Positions 24,247-34,954 of a stretch of DNA of 64,000 bases are shown in pieces. This DNA comes from Calonectria ilicicola. Lineage: Eukaryota; Ascomycota; Sordariomycetes; Hypocreales; Nectriaceae. The notes under the pieces are model-generated. The model saw nothing but the letters and a program-made list of their open reading frames with translations, was not told the DNA's origin and made no database searches. The translations under genes were made by a program, and so were the position numbers. Location of the stretch: the NCBI GenBank assembly GCA_020809705.1, contig CP085827.1:6262001-6326000 (forward strand). The letters run 5' to 3'. Position 1 is the stretch's first letter. The number at the start of each line of letters is the position of its first letter.

Positions 24247-27199
24247 CTATTCACTTTCTAAACTTCTGCGGCGCTTTAGTCGCCGCCTAAAAGACCTCCA
24301 TTCTTCTAAAATACGTAATGATGATACTGTATGTGGATGATGTATACCAAGGACTTGTTGCCGAGCCTGGACGCAAGATTCCATTAGCGTTAGTGCTTCT
24401 TCATAGCGGTCTTGGCTGTTCCAAGTAAAAGCCAGGTTATTCATGCTGGTTAGCGTATCTGGATGGTCGGCTCCTAGCTTGATCTTGCGAGTCTCCATCA
24501 CTTGCACCTCTAGCTTCTCTGCCTCTTCCCATCGGCCTTGGTTCCAAAATGTTGATGCAAGGTTGGCCATGCTGCTCAGTGTATCTGGATGGTCGGCTCC
24601 TAGCTTGGTCTTGCAGGTCTCCATCACTTGCACCTCTAGCTTCTCTGCCTCTTCCCATCGGCCTTGGCTCCAAAATGTTGATGCAAGGTTGGCCATGCTA
24701 GTTAGTGTAGAAGGATGATCCATTCCAAGACTACTTGTTTGTGCCTTTCTTGCTTCATCTAGCATTTTCTCCGCAGTTCTATATACTCCCTGCAATAAGG
24801 CATACCAACCCCCGTTCTGCAAAAGCATTGCCCATCTTTCTATAGTATTATCGTCTTTTGGCCGATAATTAACTACTTCTTCGACATGTGGAAATAGTAT
24901 CTTGCAAACTTCCCAGGTTTCATATTGACCACTCGGGAATTCTTTGGCCATTATAGTAATATACTGCCTTTTGAATATCTCACGAGAATTTCTTTCTAAC
25001 CATCTTCTTGTTGATAGTTGTATAAGCCGATGCATCTCAAATATATTCCCTTGAATAGTAATAATTAGGGAAAAGTCTGTTAGAATCTTTATATCCTCTT
25101 CAAACTTGTAATCCTGATCATCATCATCAATCTCAGAGTCCGAAGCAATACTCTTGGGTTGAATTGCTTGTATATCATCTGTTTCTTCTCTTGATGCCTT
25201 AAGGATCCACTCTGGAATTCCTTGTCGGTTAAAAAAACTCATTAATGATAGTAGATCTGCTGCAGATGGTCTCTGAGAGCGAATATAGGTAAATGATATC
25301 TTCCATGTTATGAGGATTGCATTTGATGCTCCGCCATCGCGTCGGAGGTCCCCAGCATCATGGCCAAGAAGCCTGATTCTCTTCTTCTCGCTCTCTTGAA
25401 ATTCAATTAGGTATTTATCAAGGGTCATCCGCGGTGACCGCGCTTGTATGTAAGCAGCAGCTTGAGTAATGGCTAGCGGGATTAAGTCAAGGACTTGTAC
25501 TAGATCTGCTGCTTTGCTTGGATTTTCTAATAACCCTAATCTATTTTCCAAGAGCTGGAGGGCATCTTGCTTAACCATTGGGCCAATATTAATAATAGCC
25601 TGATCACTCCCAGTTAGCCTATAGGCTAGGTCGCGATTTCGCGTGGTAACAAGAATAGATCCGGTTCCACTTTGTGGTAGATATAATGCTAAATGCCGTG
25701 CATCATCAGATGTGTTGTTTGTGCTAAAAAGCACATAATAATCATCAGCACTATCCAAGATAATACACCATTTTCCTTTGGTTTCATTGCTTAGCCAGCC
25801 ATAGACTAGCTCTTTGATATTGGCATTTTGCTGGTCTCGGCCAGGAAGCTTTATTGCATTTGCAATAGCCTTGAATGATTCTTCGATCCGTGCAATTGTG
25901 CTAGCATGAACCCAAAATACCCAGGTTTGGCTTTTCTCGATAGCATTCTGATCCTTCAACTGATGGGCATATTCGATCGCAAGTTGTGACTTTCTACCTA
26001 GGTATTAGCATAAAACCCCTGCTATTCATTTGTAAGGCTTACCCAACTCCGCCAAGACCAACAAGTGCCGCCCGCCCTGCAGGCTTGGAGCAAAGTTTGT
26101 GGACTGTTTCGAGGATGTTCCCACGTGGGACAAAGTTTGGGTCGCGGCTAAAAGGGATGCTTATCGATAATGGGTTTGGAGGTATCTCTGGTCGCGCTTA
26201 GTATTTATTATACTATTACCGTATCCTAAATTTAAGGTATAGCCTACCTTTTATTGGAGCTAGGTCTGTTATGTCCTTTGGTGGAATCACTGATAGGATC
26301 TCTTTTGCATACGCTGCTGCCACCGCCGCCGCGTACGGCTGCCACATCTTGCTTTTATGAGAATCCGCATAATCGCAGATACCGCGCACCACAAGGCAAG
26401 GGAAGTTGTTCATTAGGCCAGCCGCCTCCATTTCAAAGCAGAGAATATTACCACCGAGGCTTTGGTGAATACTATCACGCTCGATGCTGTCTTTTATGAG
26501 TGAGTTGGCTGACGCGATGTTGCCGTAATGGATCTGTACTATTGTGTGTTGAGAGCGGGGGTCTCTTTGGACTAGCTGCTGCTCGTCACATCCAGCGCAA
26601 CTTGGGTCGTTGTTGTGCTGGTACGATGGTTGGAACAATCGATCTGGGCCTGCTTCTTCCCGCTGGAACACCGGGTTTTGTTCAAGCTTAGAAAGGTAAC
26701 TCGCAAACGTGCTTCGCCCCCGGAGGTGGTTAGATTGCACATGGGTGACTGCACTCAGCAGTAGGCGCGGTGGCTTATCAAGGTGGCTAGTCTGCTCGAA
26801 CCTGCCGTCAGGCAGTCGCTTCCCCATGTCGTACTGTATCACGCCGCCGTGACCGTTGCCTGGTTGACTAACTACCACATCGCCCAAGCGGATATCAACT
26901 TTAGATGGGACGCCGCCGCCAACACCAACCATGAGACCAATCCTGACATTGTGGAAACGGTCTGCCAAGCGCGTTGCGATGGTTGCGGCGGAGGCAATGC
27001 CGATCATGCCGGCGGGTAGACAGGCGATCACAACGTTGTGGTTATGGACCCGGCCTAGTGTATACAAGGTTGTGTCGCCGTCTTGAAAGGGTAGGGATTC
27101 GTGCTCCTCATCGAGCATCTCGGCAGCTGCGGCGTGTTCGATGGGCAGTGCGCTGATCCAGCCGATGGTATACTCGTGCGGGGATAGCCGCTTGCGCAT
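24247..27199 (-). CDS. PNP-NB-ARC-TPR STAND/NLR-like protein, left copy (three exons)
   Basis: Exons (minus strand) are 27199-26248, 26196-26043 and 25993-24247, giving about 950 aa. Residues 1 to about 317 form a purine-nucleoside-phosphorylase-like domain ([43 protein letters not shown]). The NB-ARC module follows: a Walker A GLGGVGKS split by intron 2, Walker B CIILDSADD, sensor ILVTTRNRD, the GLPL-like LDLIPLAITQAAAYI and an MHD-like MHRLIQL. Three near-identical 42-aa TPR units and a basic tail end the protein. Such proteins act in fungal non-self recognition and heterokaryon incompatibility. The ATG corresponding to the partner's start is ATA here, so translation probably begins at the ATG at 27199, five codons downstream. 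Confidence 0.85.
24330..24730 (-). repeat. 126-bp (42-aa) TPR tandem units, left gene
   Basis: About three units follow the pattern HPDTLSSMANLASTFW / NQGRWEEAEKLEVQVMETCK. The units are almost identical in DNA, so all other frames stay open too. The last unit is diverged and leads into the C-terminal tail. Confidence 0.8.
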
Positions 27200-27389
27200 C
27201 GGAGGGGTAGATATAATGGGGTTTGGAAATTGCAAGTGCTTTAGCAGTCTCACTGCCGTGAATAGCGTTAAAAGGTATTGAGTTGTAACCAGTAACTATA
27301 AGCAGTGGTAATAGTCGTAGTACAATTGTAGATGATTCTGTATTTGCTTAATTCGTTCTGAGGAAGAATGTATTATCCTGGGAGATGTA

Positions 27390-28135
27390 TGTCTTTCGGT
27401 CACGAAAGATGGTCTTAATCCTGCCAAAAATCTACACTCAAAAAAACGAACACTTACATCCCTGATCCCTGTCGCTGGCTTTCCGATTAGTGGACTAATA
27501 ATTACCCGATTAGTAAGCAGTTCATGACCTCCTACTGGACCGGATTAACCTAAAAAATCGGCCCTCCAAGGTTCATTTTCTTCCTCTTTGCTTGGACTTT
27601 GGCCCTGAAACAGCACCAGCTCTCGTTTTTCTTATTGGCAGCGGGATGTTTTATGAATTTTATTTGTATGTGTCTATTTTCATTGGGTAAGGGTTTGGCC
27701 GTTAGAAGCCGATGAGGGCCGTTGGAAGCCGCGCTAAGAGCACATGAATATGGCTGCTACCGCCGCGGCCGCCTAACCGTTGAAGGTAAGGTTAATTAAT
27801 TAGCCGTCGATCACAAGCCGGTGAAGAGGCCTCAATGCTAGGGTCTCTTGATGACCATGTCACCTGCCTAGGCATCCGATAGCCCAGTTACGGTTTTAAC
27901 CAAGCATACCTAGCTGCTCTATGTGCCTAGCAAAATACACGGATAATCCATTATGAAAGTAGGCTCTCTATGTCTGCTGTCTGCCTTACTACCATAATCT
28001 GCTCTTGGCATATTCTTATTGGACGCCATGAAAAATAACTATCCAATGAAGGTAATATAACTAAGCCATTGGGCTTATGCCAAGTATTCCGCAGCAGGCT
28101 GCAATTTCTGCTATAACATTGCGGGATAAAACACA
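27390..28135 (-). repeat. LTR-like repeat E, central copy between the inverted arms
   Basis: On the minus strand the element starts TGTGTTTTATCCC (28135) and ends CCGAAAGACA (27390). It is therefore bounded TGT...ACA like a retrotransposon LTR, with the imperfect terminal match TGTGTTT/TGTCTTT. A second copy lies at 32428-33070. No flanking target duplication can be read, because the two flanks are the symmetrical arm ends (GATGTA / TACATC). No reverse-transcriptase-like coding is visible, so a solo LTR or small non-autonomous element is the best guess. Confidence 0.55.
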
Positions 28136-28311
28136 TACATCTCCCGGGATAATATATTCTTCCTTGGGACAAATTGAGAAAATACCGAATCCTCCACAAT
28201 AGTGCTACGGCCATCACCACTGCTCATAGTCGCTGGTTACAACATAATACCCTTTAACACTATTCAACAACAGTTAGACTGCTAAACCACTTCTAACTTC
28301 TGAACCCCATT

Positions 28312-31300
28312 ATGTCTACCCCTCCGATGCGTAAGCGGCTGTCCCCGCACGAGTATACCATCGGCTGGATCAGCGCACTGCCCATCGAACACGCCGCCGC
28401 TGCCGAGATGCTCGACGAGAAACACGAACCCCCGCCACTGCAAAACGGCGACACGACCCTATATACACTAGGCCGGGTCCATGACCACAACGTTGTGATC
28501 GCCTGTCTACCCGCCGGCGTGATCGGCATCGCCTCCGCTGCAACCATCGCAACGCGCTTGGTAGACCGTTTCCCCAATGCCAGGATCGGTCTCATGGTTG
28601 GTATTGGCGGCGGCATCCCGTCCGAGGTCGATATCCGCTTGGGCGACGTAGTCGTTAGTCAACCCGGCAGCGGGCACGGCGGCGTAATACAGTACGACAT
28701 GGGGAAGCGACTGCCCGGCGGCAGATTCGAACAGACTAGCCACCTTGATAAACCGCCGAGCCTACTGCTAAGTGCAGTCGCCCAGGTGCAATCGAATCAC
28801 TTCCAGATGCAAAGCACGTTTGCGAGCTACCTCTCCAAGCTTGAACAAAACCCAGTGTTCCAGCGGGAGGAAGCAGGCCCAGATCGATTGTTTCAATCAA
28901 CATACCAGCACAAGAGTGGCCCAAGTTGTGCAGGATGTGACCAGCAGCAGCTGGTCCAAAGAGATCCCCGCTCTCAACACAGAATGGTACAGATCCATTA
29001 CGGCAATATTGCATCAGCCAATTAACTCATAAAAGATGGTATTGAGCGTGATAGTATTCACCAAAGCCTTGGTGGTAATATCCTCTGTTTTGAAATGGAG
29101 GCGGCTGGCCTAATGAACAACTTCCCTTGCCTTGTGGTGCGCGGTATCTGCGATTATGCGGATTCTCATAAAAACAAGATGTGGCAGCCGTACGCGGCCG
29201 CGGTGGCGGCAGCGTATGCAAAGGAGATCCTATCGGTTATTCCATCAAAGGATATAGTAAAGCTGGCTCCAATAAATGGTAGGTTATAGCTTATGGCATA
29301 GAGTTATAGGTTAATAAATACTCACCAATGACTAATTAATGTTTTAAATAGCGCCATTTATATTGCCATTTCCTAGAAATCGACTATTTACCGGCCGAAA
29401 TAGTATCCTTCCATGCCTTCATCAATGCTTTCAGCATCCAGAAAAACATCACCGCGTTGCTATCCACGGCCTAGGAGGCAGTGGGAAAACCGCCGTCGCC
29501 GTTGAACTAGCATATCAAATTCGAGATATCTATCCCCACTGCGCAATATACTGGGTCTCTTCATTCATAGTAAATAGGTTCCAAGAATCATACCGGGAAA
29601 TCGCCAAATGCCTACAGATTCCGGGCGCCGATGACCTAGAAATAGATATGCTCCAGCCAGTTTGCGAGAAGCTTAGTAGTCAAGAACAAGAGAGATGGCT
29701 AATGGTCGTTGATAATGTGGATGATATGAGCGTTCTATCTACTGAAGTCAATGGCCACTGTCTGTGTGATTATCTTCCCAAGAGCCAACATGGATTAATT
29801 CTTTTTACTACACGCAACCGCGAGATTGCTATTGATTTAGCACGAAATGATGTTTACGAATTAGGAAATATGGATTCTAACGAAGCAAGAGTTCTAGTAC
29901 AAGGCTATTTGAATTCTTCACAGCAAGAAAAAACACTCTATTCGGAAAGTGCTATAAGCAAGTTTCTAAGTTTACTAACCTACTTGCCCTTGGCTATTAT
30001 TCAAGCACTTGCTTTTATAAGGAAAAGAGGCTGTACTCTAGAGAAATATGTTATGCTCTTTTCAGAGACCCGTCAATCTCCAACCAAATTATTGCAAATG
30101 GATTTCAAAGATCCAACCCGTGCAAGGGAATCGGATAATGCCGTGGCTATAACATGGCTAATTTCTTTTGAACAGATTCAGAAGGAGAACCGACTGGCTG
30201 CTGAGTACCTTTCTTTTCTGGCCTGTATCGCGCCGCAGAATATCCCGCTGTTGCTCTTTCCTCCTACACTATCTCAACTTGACCAGGTGGAAGCCATTGG
30301 CACACTTACAGCTTATACATTTTTAATTAGGCAGAAAGAGGCAGATGTTTATAATATGCATCTCCTTATCCACCATGTTGCACAAGACTGGTTAAAGACA
30401 AATCAAAGGTGGATCCAGACTGCAAAAAAGACCATTGGGCAATTAATGCAATTGATCCCAGCCGGTGGCCATGAACAGTCCAAAAGATATGCGCAATATC
30501 TTTCCCATGGCCTATATACAACAAGTATTGAAGAAATCTGCGGAGAGATGAATACAATCAATCTACTATACAATATTGGGTGTTGCTATCAATCTCTTGG
30601 AGAGTATAAAAACGCTATTTCGACACACCTAAAAGTGTTCAAATGGAGGAAAGACATGATTGGGCCAACAGACCGAGCTACACTAAGTAGTATGAATAGG
30701 TTAGGAATGGCATTAACTGATGAGGGGAACTATGACGAAGCAGTTAAAATGCACAAAGAGGCATTAGACTTGAGAATGGAGGTTCTCGGGCCTGAAGATC
30801 CTGATATAATGATTAGTATGGCCAATCTTGCATCAACATACAGGAACCAAGGCCGATGGGAAGAGGCAGAGAAGCTAGAGGTGCAAGTGATGGAGACTCG
30901 CAAGACCAAGCTAGGAGTTGACCATCCCTCTACAGTGAACAGCATGGCCAACCTTGCATCAACATTTTGGAACCAAGGTCGATGGGAAGAGGTAGAGAAG
31001 CTATTTGTGCAAGTAATAGAGATGAGCAAGACCAAGCTAGGAGCCGACCATCCCTCTACACTGACCAGCATGGCCAACCTTGCATCAACATTTTGGAACC
31101 AAGGCCGATGGGAAGAGGCAGAGAAGCTAGAGGTGCAAGTGATGGAGACTCGCAAGACCAAGCTAGGAGCCGACCATCCAGATACACTGGGCAGCATAAA
31201 TAATCTTGCATTAACATACAAGAACCAAGGCCAATGGGAAGAGGCAGAGAAGCTACAGGTACAAGTGATGGAGACCTGCAAGACCAAGCTAGGAGCCGAC

Positions 31301-31645
31301 CATCCAGATACACTGAGCAGCATGGCCAACCTTGCATCAACATTTTGGAACCAAGGCCGATGGGAAGAGGCAGAGAAGCTAGAGGTGCAAGTGATGGAGA
31401 CTCGCAAGACCAAGCTAGGAGCCGACCATCCCTCTACACTGAGCAGCATGAATAACCTGGCTTTTACTTGGAACAGCCAAGACCGCTATGAAGAAGCACT
31501 AGCACTAATGGAATCTTGCATCCAGGCTCAGCAACGAGTCCTTGGTATACATCATCCACGTACAATATCATCATTACATATTTTAGAAGAGTGGAGGTCT
31601 TTTAGGCAACGACTAAAGCGCTACAGAAGTTCAGAAAGTGAATAG
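28312..31645 (+). pseudogene. PNP-NB-ARC-TPR NLR-like gene, right copy, interrupted by one stop codon
   Basis: Exons are 28312-29278 and 29352-31645. Apart from a TAA at 29023-29025 (codon 238) the frame is complete and would give about 1086 aa. The left copy has a Ser codon (TCA) at this site. The PNP-like domain covers about residues 1-322. The NB-ARC motifs are intact: Walker A GLGGSGKT without the P-loop intron of its partner, Walker B LMVVDNVDD, sensor LILFTTRNRE, YLPLAIIQALAFI and an MHD-like MHLLIHH. Six or seven 42-aa TPR units and the shared basic tail follow. It could be a pseudogene. It could also express a 237-aa PNP fragment, or a downstream NB-ARC-TPR protein from an internal start. 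Confidence 0.8.
30780..31560 (+). repeat. 126-bp (42-aa) TPR tandem units, right gene
   Basis: About six units of the same 42-aa pattern as in the left gene occur here, several nearly identical in DNA, preceded by one more diverged unit (DRATLSSMNRLGMALTDEGN). Fungal NLR repeats of this kind change copy number by unequal exchange. Confidence 0.82.
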
Positions 31646-31807
31646 CTCAAAAGAGTCAGCGCTATCATGTTTAATCATAATTAAGCTCTCACCATAAGAC
31701 ACCTAAATATAGGCAATCCTAAAGAAAAAGTAGTTCTCTTAGAACCCTATAACCAAGGCACTAGAAACTACCTCAATAGCACCTTTAGTATAACTCCAGA
31801 TCTTACC

Positions 31808-32150
31808 ATGGCTTATAGGAAATATAAACAGGTACAAGCGACCCCAAAGCCAAATCAAACTACCAAAACGCCTCCGTCGCCATCGGTTAGAACAGAGCGT
31901 TCTGATGATATCGCGCCAGGAACAAGTAGAGCCTGTGAGCCCGAGGAATATACTGCAAACACAAAGCTCCCGCAAGGCCAAAGCAATCCGAGCTACAACC
32001 CTGCTCAAGCGGATTGTTCAAGCGGATAGCTCAGGAAGCCGTTGGTGGCGAAAAAAGGGTGAAGAGATTCTGAGATCAGTAAGAGCGAAAACAGTAGCAA
32101 AGATAAGAGCTTGCCGGCAGGAGCTATTTAAATGTGAGAATGATTCATAG
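31808..32150 (+). other. conserved 3'-flank segment with two overlapping small frames (right copy)
   Basis: This is the counterpart of 23742-24084, with frames at 31808-32029 (73 aa) and 31905-32150 (81 aa, identical to the left copy). Function is unknown and coding status unproven. Confidence 0.3.
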
Positions 32151-32427
32151 CCTTTTTCGCGGCTATTATTTGACACGACTGGGGAATTCGATGACGGGGT
32201 TCTCCTTAAAATGATATATATAAGGCTAAAAGATCAATTCTTCTTCCCAACTTCTTTCCTTGCCTCCCTAGAACTAAATACACTTGATTAGAGCACTATT
32301 TTCACAAACAAACAAAGCAAGGGCCAGCGTTAAGCCTCATGCCGAAAGACTAATAGTGCAAGGGAGCCGCCAATCTGCCCGCCCAGCCCGCCTTCCGACT
32401 TCCAACCGGCGGACGGGCACATTCCTG

Positions 32428-33070
32428 TGTGTTTTATCCCGCAATGTTATAGCAGAAATTGCAGCCTGCTGCGGAATACTTGGCGTAAGCCCAATGGCTT
32501 AGTTACATTACCTTTATTGGATAGTTATCTTTTGTGGCGTCCAATAAGACTATGCCAAGAGCAGGTTATGGTAGTAAGGCAGACAGCAGACATAGAGAGC
32601 CTGCTTCCATAATAGGTTATCCTTATATTTTGCTAGGCACATAGAGCAGCTAGTCATGCTTGGTTAAAACTGTAACTAGGCTATCGGACGCCTGGGCGGG
32701 TAATGTGGTCATTAAGAGACCCTGGCTTCTCATCGACGGCCTTACCTTCAACGGTTAGGCGGCCGCGGCGGTAGCAGCCATATTCATGTGCTCTTAGCGC
32801 GGCTTCCAACGGCCCTCATCGGCTTCTAACGGCCAAACCCTTACCCAATGAAAATAGACACATATAAATAAAATTCATAAAACATCCCGCCGCCAATAAG
32901 AAAAACGAGAGCTGGTGCTGTTTCAGGGCCAAAGTCCAAGCAAAGGGGAAGAAAATGAACCTTGGAGGGCAGATTTTTTAGGTTAATCCGGTCCAGTAGG
33001 AGGTCATGAACTGCTTACTAATCGGGAAATTATTACACACACACACACCATCTTTCGTGACCGAAAGACA
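32428..33070 (+). repeat. LTR-like repeat E, right copy
   Basis: It starts TGTGTTTTATCCC and ends CCGAAAGACA, as in the central copy. The first about 500 bp align well. It lacks about 100 bp near the 3' end, where it has a short CA microsatellite instead (near 33035). It abuts the outer end of the right inverted arm. Confidence 0.55.
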
Positions 33071-33729
33071 AAACAAAATAGTAAGGCTTGGTGGAATTTT
33101 GGAAAAAAGAAAATATCTATCGTAAAGTTAGTTCAGAGCTCTAACGAACCAGTCACGTCGACATAGAGCAGATAGGTTGAGCATGTCACCTTCAACTAGT
33201 GGAAGGAAGTATCCACAAAATTTGGCGAGGGAAACCATCCTGAGTATATTTGAGCATCACTGAGTGCGTCAAGTTTGTGTTATGTAGAAGATTACTGTCA
33301 TTAGCATCTGGTCAGACAAATGACAAACTCTAGTGAATAAAGCTATTAAATTCTGATTGTATATGATGTACTAAGGTTGAAAGACTGTCGCGCCAAGTGC
33401 GTTTCTCGACTGAAGACTTTTCTCTCTGATCATTCTGGTGTTATAGGGCTGCCTACGTACTCAATCTATCTGTTTTTGGTGAGAATAGAATCCGTAGCTT
33501 CCGAATCCATAGGCCTGCAATATTTTGTATGGACAGACAGGCCATTGAAGATCGGGATCGGTAATTAAAATATCCGCGACAAAGCCTTCCGCGTTTCGCT
33601 TTTGACGATAGACTTAGTTCCGAGATGTGAACCCTCGCCTCATTAAGCTGTCGAGAATTAATAAAGCTGGTTGCTGTCGGTCATGTCTAGTATTTTTGCA
33701 AGCCTCAATCAGCATCAAATCACGCTACA
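33071..33729. other. intergenic region, no gene recognised
   Basis: No supported feature is seen between the repeat and the metallo-beta-lactamase relic. Confidence 0.4.
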
Positions 33730-34689
33730 ATGTCAGTGGACATTAAAATACTCGAAACGGGCACGATTCGGATAAGACCGTCTCACCAACACCAATCCGC
33801 AGCTAAGCCTGTGTTTTTACGCCGGCTGTGCGTTTTCTTTGATAGGTCATGGACACCACCTTTACCAATCAATACGTACCTCATCAGGCATCCCGAAGGC
33901 TATGTTCTCTTTGACAGTGGAGAATCACCTCGCACGATGCACCCCGGGTATTTTCCAAAATGGATGCCTTTCTTTCACATTGCAGTTGATATTCATGTGA
34001 GGTAGCATGAAGGTATCGGGGCTCGACTTCAGCAGCAAAATTTGAAACCCACTGATCTTAAAGCTGTCATTTTGTCGCATCTCCATCATGATCACGGTGA
34101 TGGGCTTGATGATCTCGTTGGAGCTCCAGTTTATGTTTCCCAAGAACACTGGAATGCCTACAAAAACCCTTTTCGTGCAACGATAGAAGGGGCCGTCCCA
34201 GGACAATGGCCTGAGGGATTCAAACCGGAGATTCTTCAATCATCGGGCGGGCCTCTTGGCCCCTGGAACCGAAGCTATCCGGTGACCAAGGATGGGAGGA
34301 TAGTGGCCGTCGACACCCCGGGCCATGTGCCTGGCCATCTCTCCTTGATTGTATACGGTGATGATACAACCTACATGCTTCTAGGAGACGCAACATATGA
34401 CCAAGACCTCCTGGATCAAGAGAAAACAGACGGAGTTAACGCGGACCCTTACAGGGCAATTGAATCTTTGAGGGAGATAAAGGAATTTGCTAGACAACAG
34501 CCTGTAGTCTTACTCCCCGCACATGACCCACAGGCAGCAAATCGATTGGCAAATCGAATGACCTACAATCCTACAGATATTGAGACGATAGTAGAGACTC
34601 AAATGGTTGGAGGGTGGATCGGTTCCGTTCTAATTGTCCTTGGTTGTATTTACCTTCCTGTTGTATTTTATAAACAATGGTTCAAATAG
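33730..34689 (+). pseudogene. metallo-beta-lactamase/lactonase-fold hydrolase with one in-frame stop
   Basis: A single frame of 319 codons is broken once, by TAG at 34003-34005 (codon 92), between the N-terminal strands and the metal site. The HxHxDH motif appears as SHLHHDHGDG. TPGHVPGH, LLGDATYD and a late LLPAHDP supply the other expected zinc ligands. The order matches the AttM/AiiB-like lactonase group. A hydrophobic segment of about 20 residues near the C-terminus is unusual for a soluble lactonase and suggests an anchor. Because both halves remain well conserved, the stop looks recent. A sequencing error is also possible. Fungal relatives open lactone or lactam rings. Confidence 0.75.
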
Positions 34690-34954
34690 TTGGTATACTG
34701 CAAGACAGCTTAGGATCCAAGTATCATATGAGCGCGATAGAATATCCGGGTTGGTTTAATGCCGAAGTTGAAACGGGTCTTGGGACAGACATGGACAGAA
34801 ATTGGTGGCTGAGTCCGAATCACTAGCTATCGTGTGTAGCCGCCAAGATCTGGCTTGCCTTGCTTGCCGTGTAATTATATATGAATAGAGCTGATCTAGT
34901 CGATGTTCAATTTGGTGGGCAAAGATAAAAAAAATGATAAAACAAACAGAGGTT

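Larger units (their letters stand above)
23466..27389 (-). repeat. left arm of the large NLR-bearing inverted repeat
   Basis: Read on the minus strand, this segment matches 28136-32426 on the plus strand. The outer border is sharp: both arms read CACATTCCT and then diverge, at 23466 on the left and 32426 on the right. The inner border is the shared TACATCTCCC next to the spacer. Similarity is very high in the 3' flank and the terminal TPR units, high in the PNP domain and its promoter, and lost in the NB-ARC part. The left arm is shorter mainly because it carries fewer TPR units. Confidence 0.85.
28136..32426 (+). repeat. right arm of the large NLR-bearing inverted repeat
   Basis: This is the mirror of 23466-27389. 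It begins with the promoter segment TACATCTCCCGGGATAATA and ends at CACATTCCT, directly before the second copy of repeat E. It carries more TPR units than the left arm, which explains most of the roughly 370 bp length difference. Confidence 0.85.

Noticed and set aside
27393..27408. Palindrome CTTTCGGTCACGAAAG as a transposon terminal inverted repeat
   Set aside because: It is an internal palindrome at one end of repeat E and has no partner at the other end.
27951..28220. 89-aa frame in the NLR spacer with a similar frame at 32427-32612
   Set aside because: The similarity comes from repeat E; there is no start, domain or codon-like constraint to support coding.
30730..31449. 239-aa minus-strand frame across the TPR array
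   Set aside because: It is a by-product of near-identical 126-bp repeats on the coding strand.
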